DNA of 64,000 nt from Pseudomonas subflava (lineage in GTDB: Bacteria > Pseudomonadota > Gammaproteobacteria > Pseudomonadales > Pseudomonadaceae). Each line of letters opens with the position of its first letter. The first letter of the stretch is position 1. Under the pieces are notes generated by a model that had not been told where the DNA came from, ran no database searches, and saw only the letters and a program-made list of their open reading frames with translations. This document shows, one piece after another, positions 24,764 to 33,815 of the stretch. The stretch is from the NCBI RefSeq assembly GCF_023823685.1, contig NZ_JAMXBF010000015.1, positions 1 through 64,000 of the forward strand, in the 5' to 3' direction. The position numbers were made by a program, and so were the translations under genes.

Positions 24764-26488
24764 TCAGGCGGCGTCGCTACGCACCCGCAGGCGCTGGTAG
24801 GCGTGCTGTTCCTCGTCATCCAGCGGAATCAGGTACGGCTCCACCGGCTTCTTGAAGCTGGTCATCTCGCCGTCCTCACCCTTCTTCAGGTGGCAGTGGG
24901 CGAACCACTCGGCGTCGTTGCGCTGCGGATGGTCGACCCGATAGTGGTACAGGCCCCAGCGGCTCTCGGCGCGGAACAGCGAGGCGCGCGCGGCCATCTC
25001 GGCGCAGTCGCGGATCACGCTGACTTCCAGGGCGCGCATCAGCTCGTGCGGGTTGTTAGCCTTGAGCTGGTCGAGGTCGCGCTGGATATCGGCGAAACGG
25101 GTCAGGCCGATCTCCATCTTCTTGGTCACCTTGGGCGGCTGCAGGTAGTCGTTGACCATGCGCCGCAGCTTGTACTCGACCTGGGCCGGCGGCAGGCCGT
25201 GCTCGCGATTGAGCGGCGCATACACCCGCGCCTGCTCGCGCTCGACCTGCTGCGCGTCGATCTCGGTGAATTCACGGCCGGCGATGTACTCGGCGGCATT
25301 GACCCCGGCGAACCAGCCGTAGGTGAAGGCGCCGAGCATGTAGTTGTGCGGAACGGCGGCCATATCGCCGGCCGAGTACAGGCCCTTCACGCTGGTCTCG
25401 GCCTTCTCGTTGACCCACACGCCCGAGGCGCTGTGGCCGGAGCAGAAACCGATCTCGGAGATGTGCATTTCCACCATGCCGGTGCGGTAGTCGGTGCCAC
25501 GGTTGGCGTGGAACTGGCCGCGGCTGGGCCTCTCGTTGCTATGCAGGATTTCCTCGATGTTCTGGATGGTCTCCTCGGCCAGGTGGTCGAGCTTGAGGAA
25601 CACCGGGCCGTTGCCGCCCTCCAGCTCCTGGTGGAACTCCCACATCATCTGCCCGGACCAGTAGTCGCACTCGATAAAGCGTTCGCCCTTGTTGTTGGCG
25701 GTGTAGCCGCCGAGCGGGCCGGTGACGTAGGCGCAGGCCGGGCCGTTGTAGTCCTTGATCAGCGGGTTGATCTGGAAGCACTCCAGGTTCGCCAGCTCGG
25801 CGCCCGCGTGGTAGGCCATGGCGTAGCCGTCGCCGGCGTTGGTCGGGTTCTCGTAGGTGCCCATCAGGTAGCCGGAAGCCGGCAGGCCCAGGCGCCCGGC
25901 GGCGCCGCAGGCGAGCACCACGGCCTTGGCGCGGATCAGGTGGAAATCCGCGGTGCGGCAGTCGAAGCCCATCACCCCGTTCACCGCGCCCTCGGCGTCG
26001 GTCAGCAGGCGGGTGGCGATGACCCTGTTGGTGATCTCCACCCGCGCGCGCTTGAGCTGGCGGTACAGCACCTTCTTGATGTCGTGCCCCTCGGGCATCG
26101 GCAGCACGTAGGCGCCCATGTGATGGACCTTCTTCACCGCGTAGTCGCCGGTCTCGTCCTTCTCGAACTTCACGCCCCAACGGTCGAGCTGCTCGATGGT
26201 CTCGAAGCTCTTGGTGGCGTAGGCGTATACCGCCGCCTGGTTGACGATGCCGTCGTTGGCGATGGTGATTTCCTTGGTGTACTGCTCGGGCGTGGCGTGG
26301 CCGGGGATCACCGCGTTGTTAAGGCCGTCCATGCCCATGCTGATGGCGCCGCTGCGCTTGACGTTGGCCTTGTCCAGCAGCAACACGCGCAACTCGCGGT
26401 TGGCCTCCTTGGCCTTGATCGCGGCCATCGGGCCGGCGGTACCACCGCCGATCACCACCAGGTCGTATTCGCGTTCAATCGTATTCAT
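24764..26488 (-). CDS. AprA/fumarate-reductase family flavoprotein subunit
   Basis: A 574-aa FAD-binding oxidoreductase. The dinucleotide motif GGGTAGPMAA lies at about residues 14-23, followed by KRSGAISMGMDGLNN (about residues 44-58) where the family binds FAD. The capping domain includes the GTYENPTNAGDGYAMAYHAGAEL stretch, and the second FAD contact is GLYSAGDMAAVPHNYMLGAF (about residue 365). The helical C-terminal domain is typical of the fumarate reductase/AprA group. Pairing with the AprB-like ferredoxin favours an AprAB-type heterodimer, but no sat or qmo gene is present and the substrate is unknown. It overlaps the GntR stop by 4 bp. Confidence 0.85.
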   Translation of the reverse strand: MNTIEREYDLVVIGGGTAGPMAAIKAKEANRELRVLLLDKANVKRSGAISMGMDGLNNAVIPGHATPEQYTKEITIANDGIVNQAAVYAYATKSFETIEQLDRWGVKFEKDETGDYAVKKVHHMGAYVLPMPEGHDIKKVLYRQLKRARVEITNRVIATRLLTDAEGAVNGVMGFDCRTADFHLIRAKAVVLACGAAGRLGLPASGYLMGTYENPTNAGDGYAMAYHAGAELANLECFQINPLIKDYNGPACAYVTGPLGGYTANNKGERFIECDYWSGQMMWEFHQELEGGNGPVFLKLDHLAEETIQNIEEILHSNERPSRGQFHANRGTDYRTGMVEMHISEIGFCSGHSASGVWVNEKAETSVKGLYSAGDMAAVPHNYMLGAFTYGWFAGVNAAEYIAGREFTEIDAQQVEREQARVYAPLNREHGLPPAQVEYKLRRMVNDYLQPPKVTKKMEIGLTRFADIQRDLDQLKANNPHELMRALEVSVIRDCAEMAARASLFRAESRWGLYHYRVDHPQRNDAEWFAHCHLKKGEDGEMTSFKKPVEPYLIPLDDEEQHAYQRLRVRSDAA

Positions 26489-27234
26489 GCGTGGGAGCCC
26501 TTCTGGCGGTCGATGCGCAGGCGATACTGGAAGGCGTCGCCGCGGTAATAGAGGTATTCGAAGTCCAGCGGCGTGCCGTCGGCGCCGTGGGTCAGGCGCT
26601 CGATACGCATGATCGGCGCGCCCTCCTCCACGTTCAGCGCACGAGTCAGGTCGGCGTCGGCCAGCACCGCGTCGATGGCCAGGTCGGCATGGCCGAGGGC
26701 GATGCCGCAGTCGTTCTCGATGATCAGGAAGATGTCGCGGGCCACCAGGTCGGCCTTCTCCAGCTTCTCGCCGACGGCGCGCGGTACATAGGTGACTTCC
26801 AGCGACACCGGCTCGCGATTGACCAGGCGCACGCGCTTGATCTCGGTGACCGGCGCGCCCTCCTCCAGGCCCAGGCGCTCGGCGACGCGAGCATCGGCCG
26901 GCAGATGCTTGAGGCTGTGCAGGCGGTTGATCACCTCGTAGCCCATCTGCGACATGGACTCGGCCAGGCCCTGCAGGGTGCTGACGTTCTGGAACGCCTT
27001 AGGCTTGGCGACGAAGGTGCCCTTGCCATGAATCTTGAAGATCAGCCCTTCCTTCTGCAGATCCCCCAGCGCCTGGCGCACGGTGATGCGGCTGACGCCA
27101 AACGCCTGGCCCAGCTCGCTCTCCGAAGGCATGCGGCTGTGCGGCGGATAGGTACCGTCGAGGATGCGCCCACGCAGCAGCTCCTTGAGCTGGCTGTACA
27201 GCGGCACGGGGGACAGGGGAAGCAGTTCGGCCAT
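26485..27234 (-). CDS. GntR family regulator, HutC/UTRA subfamily
   Basis: A 249-aa regulator and first gene of the leftward operon. The N-terminal winged helix-turn-helix spans residues 10-75 (LKELLRGRILDGTYPPHSRMPSE, GVSRITVRQALGDLQKEG). The UTRA ligand-binding domain follows (about residues 95-240) and ends in LTHGADGTPLDFEYLYYRGDAFQYRLRI. It probably represses the operon and is relieved by a pathway metabolite. A TTGT-N6-ACAA dyad of HutC type lies 21 bp upstream of its ATG. Confidence 0.9.
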   Translation of the reverse strand: MAELLPLSPVPLYSQLKELLRGRILDGTYPPHSRMPSESELGQAFGVSRITVRQALGDLQKEGLIFKIHGKGTFVAKPKAFQNVSTLQGLAESMSQMGYEVINRLHSLKHLPADARVAERLGLEEGAPVTEIKRVRLVNREPVSLEVTYVPRAVGEKLEKADLVARDIFLIIENDCGIALGHADLAIDAVLADADLTRALNVEEGAPIMRIERLTHGADGTPLDFEYLYYRGDAFQYRLRIDRQKGSHA

Positions 27235-27254
27235 GTTCTCGTCTCTGATCTCTA

Positions 27255-27268
27255 CTTGTCATAACAAG
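27255..27268. promoter_or_regulatory. Candidate GntR/HutC-type operator
   Basis: CTTGTCATAACAAG has perfect 5-bp arms with a 4-bp centre and matches the TTGT...ACAA pattern of HutC-subfamily operators. It lies just upstream of the GntR gene start. A second palindrome, CATAAGCTTATG (12 bp, perfect), lies at 27321-27332 farther upstream. Confidence 0.55.
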
Positions 27269-27400
27269 CTGTGACGAGAAGATAGCGAGCATAAGAAATG
27301 CACGGGAAATACTTTTATTGCATAAGCTTATGATGCGATGGAGGTCGCGAGCCGAATAGCCCGCCTATTCGGCTCACGAGAGCGGATAACCCAGAAACAA

Positions 27401-27428
27401 AAAGGCCAGTCATTTCTGACTGGCCTTT
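27401..27428 (-). terminator. Terminator downstream of hsdR
   Basis: A 12-bp perfect stem (27401-27412 with 27417-27428), loop TTTC on the plus strand, with a T-tract (TTTTTGTTT) on the leftward transcript. Its design is nearly the same as the tRNA-Pro terminator at 35902-35929. Confidence 0.85.
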
Positions 27429-27565
27429 GTCGCATCGCTATGTTTTCCCTGACGGTACGTGCTCTCTTCGCTCAGTTTCCGTGAGCGGCGCCGTCGCGCC
27501 GTTATGAAGAATGACAGCAGCCGCCGCATTACGCTTTGGAAATCCGGAACCGCCATAGTCACCCC
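27429..27565. other. Short non-coding gap after hsdR
   Basis: This lies between the hsdR stop and the leftward terminator. I see no gene in it, only short palindromes such as GGCGCCGTCGCGCC near 27487-27500. Confidence 0.3.
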
Positions 27566-30500
27566 CTAACCCTGTTGGCCGCGTAAACCACTCTCATCGA
27601 GGCCCGCTGCCGATTTCAGTATCTTCAAAATCACCAACGTAAATGCTCGGCTCTTGACCTCGTTATCCAGCACATCCAGCGACATTTTTTCATGATCGGT
27701 CATGGCGTCCAGAACCATATCCTCGACCCGCTTGGGGAACAGGCCGTGCATTACCTGTTCGGTCGAGTGGTTGCTGATCTGGGCCATCACCGCCTCGTCT
27801 TTGCTCAGGCGACTGACAATGCCATTGGCATAGTGGAGTTGGTTGTCATCGCCCACCTCCGCACCGAAGATATCGTTCAGCGCCTCGATGATTTCCGACA
27901 GCCGCTTCTTCTCCGGGTCGTGGGGCTTGCCGCTACCCAGCCCTGTAGCCGGATCAAGGCCATACTCGCCGCGCTCTTCACTGAGTCGCAACTGATGCTC
28001 GGCGCGCTTGGTCAGGCGGTAGTGGGTCAGTTGCAGTTCGCCCACGTCCACGTCTTCCTGCTCCAGGCGATCCACGCGCAGCAGCGGGTGCAGGTGCTTG
28101 GCGTACACGCACAGCTGCTCCAGCTCGCGATCCTCATAGGGAATGATCTGCGAGAGGAACTCGTAGAGGCGCACAAAGCTCTGCAGGTTCTTCTTGAACA
28201 GGTCGAGCTGATCCACCTGCTCGCCAGCTTCCTTCACTGCCGCCTCGGCCTTTTTCAGGCCCGCGCTGTCGCCGTTCTGCTCGGCGGTACGCCTGAACTC
28301 CAGCGCCTGTTGGCGTGATTCCTGGGCCAGCATGTAGCGCTTGGCAAAGCGTTCCTTGGCCGGTGCGCAGTAGTAGCTGAGTTTGCTGGCGGCCGCCTTG
28401 GGATCGAAGAAGGCCAGCGCGAACGCTGTCACTTCTTCCCAGTGGTAGATGCCCTCGGCATCCAGCTTCTTCTGTAGGTCATAAATGAGCTGCGGGTCGG
28501 TCACGTCGGTCAGCTCGGCCTTGGTGTAGTACGGCAGGAAGGCGTCGAGAATGTCCTGGGCGTCGTTGAAAAAGTCGAGGATGAAGGTCGGCTTGCTGTC
28601 GCCAAAGGTACGGTTCAGGCGCGACAGGGTTTGCACGCAGTCCACGCCCTGCAGCTTCTTGTCCACGTACATGGCGCACAGCTTGGGCTGATCGAAGCCG
28701 GTCTGGTACTTGTTGGCGGCGATCATCACGTTGAAGTCCTGGGTATCGAAGGCTTCCGCCAGGTCACGCCCGTTCAGACCGGGGTTGAGCAGATTGCTGC
28801 TTTCCGTCACCTCTTCGGGGATCACCCCGTCCGGCAATACGCTGCCGGAGAAGGCCACCAGCGGATGCACATCACCGTAGCCCATCTGCTTCACATAGGC
28901 CTGCACCGCCAGCTGGTAGCGCACCGCCTCCTGCCGACTGCTGGTGACCACCATGGCCTTGGCCTGGCCACCCAGCAGGTGGCGGATATTGGCGCGGAAG
29001 TGCTCGACGATCACCTCCACCTTCTGGCTGATGTTGTACGGATGCAGGCGCACCCAGCGCGCCAGCTTCATGCGCGCCTTCTTCGAGTCCACTTCCTCGT
29101 CGTCACCGTCCGGGTGGGCGATCTTCCAGGCGGTACTGTAGGTGGTGTAGTTCTGCAGCACATCGAGGATGAAGCCTTCCTCGATGGCCTGGCGCATGGA
29201 GTACAGGTGGAACGCCTCGGGCTTGTTGTCGGCGCTCGCCGGCAATGCCGGATTGGCCGAGCGACCGAACAGCTCCAGGGTCTTGGCCTTAGGCGTGGCG
29301 GTAAATGCGTAGTAGCTGATGCGTTCGTTGGGCGCACGGGCAGCCACGGCGGCGTCCAGCAGCTCTTCGGCGCTGATCTCTTCTGCATCCAGGGCATCGC
29401 TGCCGAGAATCTGCTTCAGCTTGCTGGCCGATGAGCCGGTCTGCGAGGAGTGCGCCTCGTCGGCGATCACTGCATAGCGGCCGCTGGCCAGCTTGGGGTA
29501 CTTGTCCAGCGCATCGAACAGCGCCGGGAAGGTCTGGATGGTGACGATGATGATGCGCGTCTGCTCGGCCAGCGCCTCGGCCAGTTGCTCGGACTTGCTC
29601 TGATTGCCGATATCGCGGGTGATGCACTTGACCACGCCCTGGGCGTGCTCGAACTGGTAGATGGTGTCCTGCAGTTGCTTGTCCAGCACGGTGCGGTCGG
29701 TAATCACGATCACCGAGTTGAACAGGCGCTGGCCCTCGGCATCGTAGAGCGAGGCCAACTGATGCGCCGTCCAGGCAATCGAGTTGGACTTGCCCGAGCC
29801 GGCGCTGTGCTGGATCAGGTAACGCTTGCCCGGCCCTTCGGCACGGGTGGTCTCGATCAGTTTGTTGACCACTTCCCACTGGTGATAGCGCGGGAAGATC
29901 AGGGTCTCCTTGGTGACGCGCTGGCTATCGGCATCTTCCTTCACGCTCTTCTGCAGGTGCAGAAAGCGACCCAGCACCTTGAGCCAGGCATCCGGCTGGA
30001 ACAAGCGCTGCCACAGGTATCCGGTGGCGTACTGGCTGTCGTCCAGCGCAGGCGGGTTGCCAGCGCCGCCGTCGAGGCTGCCGAGGTTGAACGGCAGGAA
30101 GAAAGTCTCCTTGCCAGCCAGCTGGGTGGTCATCGCCACCTCATCCTGGCTCACGGCAAAATGCACCAGCGCGCCGCGCTTGAAGGTCAGTAGCGGCTCG
30201 GGCTTGCGCGTCAGTGGGTCTTTTACCGGGCGGTCGTAGCGGTACTGGCGCTTGGCGTTTTCCACGCTCTGCTTGAACTCGCTTTTAAGCTCCAGCGTGG
30301 CGACGGGGATGCCGTTGACGAACAGCACCAGATCCAGACGCGGGTTGTACTCGCCTTCTCGATAGTGGGGCGAGTAAGACACCTCCGGCACCACGCGCAG
30401 GCGGTTGCACTGGTAGCGCTTGAGGGTGTCCGGGTTCATGCCGTGGTCGGGTTTGAAGCTGCACACCTCGATCTTCACCCCCGGCAGCTTGAAGCCATGG

Positions 30501-30757
30501 CGCAGCACATCCAGGGTGCCGTCCTGCTCCAGCTCGCGTACCAGTTTTTGTACCAGCACGCCTTCCGGGTTGTTCGGGTTGGCCTTGGCGAACTTGTCCC
30601 AACGCTCTGGCCAGGCGTCTTTGAAGTAGCCGAGAAAGTCCTCGGTATACAGCGCCGTGCGCCGGTCATAACCGCTGGCCGGGCCGTTCAGCCAGCCCTG
30701 GGCGACCATGGCGGTGATGATGTCCTGCTGAAACTGGTATTCCTTGCTGTCTGCCAT
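27566..30757 (-). CDS. hsdR: Type I restriction endonuclease, R subunit
   Basis: A 1063-aa protein, normal for HsdR. The N-terminal PD-(D/E)xK nuclease is seen as RLDLVLFVNG...ATLELKSE (about residues 145-165). The SF2 translocase follows with Walker A GSGKSNS (about residue 323), the DEAH box in IADEAHSSQ and motif III FTATPK. A helical C-terminal region binds HsdM. It cuts DNA far from unmodified sites after ATP-driven translocation. ATG 30757 is preferred; a GTG 12 bp upstream abuts the GGAAGG and is less suitable. It is the last gene of the hsd operon. Confidence 0.94.
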   Translation of the reverse strand: MADSKEYQFQQDIITAMVAQGWLNGPASGYDRRTALYTEDFLGYFKDAWPERWDKFAKANPNNPEGVLVQKLVRELEQDGTLDVLRHGFKLPGVKIEVCSFKPDHGMNPDTLKRYQCNRLRVVPEVSYSPHYREGEYNPRLDLVLFVNGIPVATLELKSEFKQSVENAKRQYRYDRPVKDPLTRKPEPLLTFKRGALVHFAVSQDEVAMTTQLAGKETFFLPFNLGSLDGGAGNPPALDDSQYATGYLWQRLFQPDAWLKVLGRFLHLQKSVKEDADSQRVTKETLIFPRYHQWEVVNKLIETTRAEGPGKRYLIQHSAGSGKSNSIAWTAHQLASLYDAEGQRLFNSVIVITDRTVLDKQLQDTIYQFEHAQGVVKCITRDIGNQSKSEQLAEALAEQTRIIIVTIQTFPALFDALDKYPKLASGRYAVIADEAHSSQTGSSASKLKQILGSDALDAEEISAEELLDAAVAARAPNERISYYAFTATPKAKTLELFGRSANPALPASADNKPEAFHLYSMRQAIEEGFILDVLQNYTTYSTAWKIAHPDGDDEEVDSKKARMKLARWVRLHPYNISQKVEVIVEHFRANIRHLLGGQAKAMVVTSSRQEAVRYQLAVQAYVKQMGYGDVHPLVAFSGSVLPDGVIPEEVTESSNLLNPGLNGRDLAEAFDTQDFNVMIAANKYQTGFDQPKLCAMYVDKKLQGVDCVQTLSRLNRTFGDSKPTFILDFFNDAQDILDAFLPYYTKAELTDVTDPQLIYDLQKKLDAEGIYHWEEVTAFALAFFDPKAAASKLSYYCAPAKERFAKRYMLAQESRQQALEFRRTAEQNGDSAGLKKAEAAVKEAGEQVDQLDLFKKNLQSFVRLYEFLSQIIPYEDRELEQLCVYAKHLHPLLRVDRLEQEDVDVGELQLTHYRLTKRAEHQLRLSEERGEYGLDPATGLGSGKPHDPEKKRLSEIIEALNDIFGAEVGDDNQLHYANGIVSRLSKDEAVMAQISNHSTEQVMHGLFPKRVEDMVLDAMTDHEKMSLDVLDNEVKSRAFTLVILKILKSAAGLDESGLRGQQG

Positions 30758-30792
30758 GCCGCCACTCACCTTCCGTTAATCAACGCCGCACC

Positions 30793-32454
30793 TCAGATGC
30801 GCCAGATTCCTTCCGCGATTTCCGCCAGTTGCGCCTGCCGCGCCTCGATTTGCGGCAGGCCCCAACCCTCATAGGCGGCCAGCGCCTGGGACAGCGCGAT
30901 CTTGGACTGCCGATAGAGCGCCAGCTTCTCGGCAAACGGCTGATTGGAAGCGGTGATATTCAGCTTGCCGCCCAGCAGTGTCAGGTTGCCCCAGCGATTG
31001 ACGAACAGCTCATGCTGATCGGCATCCTCGCCCAAGGCCTCTCGCCAAGCGAGCGACAGGGTCTGCGGCATGATGTGTTCAATATGCACCTGCTGGGTGT
31101 TCAGCAGGGTCTTTTCTTCCGGCGAAAGATGATTCTCGATGCCGCGGAAGGTGTAGTTGACGATGTACTGCCGCCCCATCGACTGCTGCCGGAAGGCCAA
31201 CACAAACTCCTCACTACTCGGCGATGCCGCTTCGAGAATCTTGCGCGCCTCCTCCAGCCCCTCTAAGCCCTTGGTTGCCAGCACCTTGGCCGCCTGATGA
31301 TAGAAGCGCTCCAGCTCCTTGGAGTCCTTGCTGCAAATGGTGCTGTAGCGGAAGGTCAGCACTTCACACAGGCGCGCAAAATCGCGCAGGGCGTCGTTGC
31401 CCAGCGTTGCCGAGGCCGCCAGCAGCGCGGAATAGCACATGGTGGCGCGCAAGGTATTGAGGTTCTGGTAGACCTCACGCACGGCCTTGTCCGCCACCAG
31501 CTCGGGCTTGATGAACTGGCCGTAGAAGCGCGCCATCAGCTTGAGATCCTTGACCAGTGGCTTGACGCCCCGGCTGCCTACCTCCTTCTTGAACAAGGCA
31601 AACACATCGTCTTTCTGTACCTGGGCATGCTGTGTCAACAAGTAGTGACGCAGGAAGCGGGTAATGTCGCCGCCTTCCAGGCTGTCGATGATCATGTCCC
31701 AGTCGGCGGCCAGGGCCTCGACCGACTCGCTGGACTTGGCAGCCGCCGCGAGCAGGTGGTTCTTCAGCAGATCGCCGGCCGACAGCGCCAGGCCACGATC
31801 ATTCAGGGTCTCGAAGATAATGAAGGCATTGGCAATGTCCGGCACATCGATGACCACGAATTCCAGCCCGGTCATGATCTTGCGTTCGATCTGCTCCAGC
31901 GCCTGCAAGGGGTTGTCGCTAGCCGCCAGCCAGGGGACGAGATAGCCCTTCAGACGTTCGACATTTTCAATCATTCGCAGGTTGCGGTTCAGCTCATGGC
32001 TGGCGAGCTGCCGTACGGTCGCCCAGTCGCGCCGTGAGTCATCGTCCGGGGCGCACAGGATGAAATCGGTAAACACCCGCGCATTGGCATTGCCGGGGCG
32101 GAACTTGAAGCGCAGGTCCGGCTCGGCATAGGCGTTCTGCAAAAACTGCTGGATGCGTCCGACCAGATCGGGCTTGCGCAGCTGATACTCATCGCGGATC
32201 AGCGCCAGCAACAGAATGATGGTGGTCAGGCGCTGCTGACCGTCGATGACCTCGGGGCGGGCCTGATCGGGCGAACACAGCACCACCGAACCCATGAAAT
32301 GATTGCTGCCCAGCGTTTCGACAATGTCGTGCCACAGCTCATCCACCTGCTCCGCCTCCCAGGCGTAGGGTCGCTGATAGGCCGGGATGGTCAGTTGGCG
32401 ATTAGGTACGCCGAGCAGCTTGTTCAGGTTGGTTTTATCGACATTGATGATCAT
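30793..32454 (-). CDS. DUF262/DUF1524 (GmrSD-like) protein within the hsd operon
   Basis: A 553-aa protein. The N-terminal DUF262 domain shows the DGQQRLTT motif (about residue 71) and QRPYAW (about residue 27), the ParB-like nucleotide-hydrolysing fold of GmrS. The C-terminal DUF1524 domain shows an HNH-like nuclease pattern: HIEHIMPQ (about residue 463), then NRWGNLTLLGGKLN. Single-chain GmrSD proteins restrict modified phage DNA. It lies between hsdS and hsdR with short gaps (23 and 35 bp), so it is coexpressed with the type I system. Whether it is a separate type IV-like defence or a partner of Hsd is open. Confidence 0.88.
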   Translation of the reverse strand: MIINVDKTNLNKLLGVPNRQLTIPAYQRPYAWEAEQVDELWHDIVETLGSNHFMGSVVLCSPDQARPEVIDGQQRLTTIILLLALIRDEYQLRKPDLVGRIQQFLQNAYAEPDLRFKFRPGNANARVFTDFILCAPDDDSRRDWATVRQLASHELNRNLRMIENVERLKGYLVPWLAASDNPLQALEQIERKIMTGLEFVVIDVPDIANAFIIFETLNDRGLALSAGDLLKNHLLAAAAKSSESVEALAADWDMIIDSLEGGDITRFLRHYLLTQHAQVQKDDVFALFKKEVGSRGVKPLVKDLKLMARFYGQFIKPELVADKAVREVYQNLNTLRATMCYSALLAASATLGNDALRDFARLCEVLTFRYSTICSKDSKELERFYHQAAKVLATKGLEGLEEARKILEAASPSSEEFVLAFRQQSMGRQYIVNYTFRGIENHLSPEEKTLLNTQQVHIEHIMPQTLSLAWREALGEDADQHELFVNRWGNLTLLGGKLNITASNQPFAEKLALYRQSKIALSQALAAYEGWGLPQIEARQAQLAEIAEGIWRI

Positions 32455-32477
32455 GCGACTTCCTTGTGGCCTGCTGC

Positions 32478-33815
32478 TCAGGCGGTCATCTGTGTGGTGT
32501 GTTCAGGGGCTTTAGCGCTCGCCGGGGGCTGCCATCCGCGTATATCGATTTTGCCGGTGACGGCGGCGGATATTAGGGCGGAGCGGCGCTCTTGGAGTAG
32601 CCTCATGGCACACGCTGACTCGTTGATCAAGCTATCCAAATCTCGGAGCGTCTTGTTCAAAAAGTTGGAAATGCTAGCCTGCTCCTCCTTCGGAGGAATC
32701 ATCATTTGATAATTGATAATGGTTGAGATATTCACGTGTGGCGATGTGGCTCCAACCGTATCGACTTCACCCTGCCTGTAAACGGCAATAGAGTTTAGCT
32801 GAAACATGAAGTACTCAGGGCAAACATGGGCGCTCACTCTGAACTGCATCATTCTCTGCCCGAGTGCATATAGATCAGACTCTGGAATCAAGGCGGCATA
32901 CCCCCATCTTTCGCCTTCTCGCCCATAAACAATGTCACTCTTCTCTAAAGACGCTCGTCGAGTGCGATGCAAATACTCACTCCGATCCAAACGATACATT
33001 TGCTCGGGCTTCAGAATTCCTTGATCAATGTCTGCCGTCCGAATAACAAGATAATTCCCATCCGGATCGTAATTCGGAGTTTCATGAGGACAGTCAACAA
33101 CGCGATCCGTCATGAATTTCAACTTTGATACCACCCAATGCGCCGGCACCTCGCCCAGCCACTCCACACCGGAGTCTTTCATCGGCACCGTCGGGTCGAG
33201 GCCTTTGGTGACTGCATGGGAGATCACCGCCTGGCGCTTTTCCTTGAGCAGCTCGATCAGGCTCTGCTGCTCTTCGATCAGGGCGTCGATGCGGGAGGTT
33301 TCGTGATCGAGGAAGCGGGCGATCTGGGTTTGTTCCGCCTCAGAAGGAACGCCCAGCACAATATTCTTCATGTCAGAAAAATTCGTGCTCCAAAGGTCAG
33401 CAACTATCCCCTTACCCCAACGGTAATATTCCTCTTGAAACAGCTCGCTTCTGAATAAGTGATGGATGTATGGACCGTGTAATCCAGTCGGGATTAATAC
33501 GGTACATATCAACGAAACCGAGCCATCGAGTGGTGATAGCCCGGATGAGCCCTTTCGATCAGAGCGGCTATTGATAACAAAATCGCCCGCCAGCACCTTC
33601 TTCCGATTGTCGCCGTCCTGTGTTTTTGCTGCGCTTTCAAGCCGGGGAACAATTCCATGCTTGGTGACTGACAAAGGCTCGAACTCAGTATCACTGGCCC
33701 TTTCGCGGCGCTCATCGAAGTAATGACCAAGACGCTTCAGTACCCAGTGCTCAGGTACGCTACCCAACCAAGTAAAGCCTGACGCCTTATATTTCGGATA
33801 ACTGGGAAACGTCAT
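32478..33815 (-). CDS. hsdS: Type I restriction-modification specificity subunit
   Basis: A 445-aa HsdS with two target recognition domains, at about residues 10-175 and 215-400, each followed by a conserved helical spacer (FLDHETSRIDALIEEQQSLIELLKEKRQAVISHAVT and FLNKTLRDLDSL...LLQERRSALISAAVTGKI). Each half begins with the repeat WLGxVPxHWVV/L. The DNA for the recognition domains (about 32640-33120 and 33360-33740) is visibly A/T-richer than its neighbours, as usual for recombining TRDs. The recognition sequence cannot be predicted here. It overlaps hsdM by 4 bp. Confidence 0.93.
   Translation of the reverse strand: MTFPSYPKYKASGFTWLGSVPEHWVLKRLGHYFDERRERASDTEFEPLSVTKHGIVPRLESAAKTQDGDNRKKVLAGDFVINSRSDRKGSSGLSPLDGSVSLICTVLIPTGLHGPYIHHLFRSELFQEEYYRWGKGIVADLWSTNFSDMKNIVLGVPSEAEQTQIARFLDHETSRIDALIEEQQSLIELLKEKRQAVISHAVTKGLDPTVPMKDSGVEWLGEVPAHWVVSKLKFMTDRVVDCPHETPNYDPDGNYLVIRTADIDQGILKPEQMYRLDRSEYLHRTRRASLEKSDIVYGREGERWGYAALIPESDLYALGQRMMQFRVSAHVCPEYFMFQLNSIAVYRQGEVDTVGATSPHVNISTIINYQMMIPPKEEQASISNFLNKTLRDLDSLINESACAMRLLQERRSALISAAVTGKIDIRGWQPPASAKAPEHTTQMTA

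Noticed and set aside
24713..26548. A long open frame on the plus strand across the flavoprotein gene
   Set aside because: It is the antisense shadow of the flavoprotein gene in GC-rich DNA; the opposite strand has clear family motifs and coupled neighbours.
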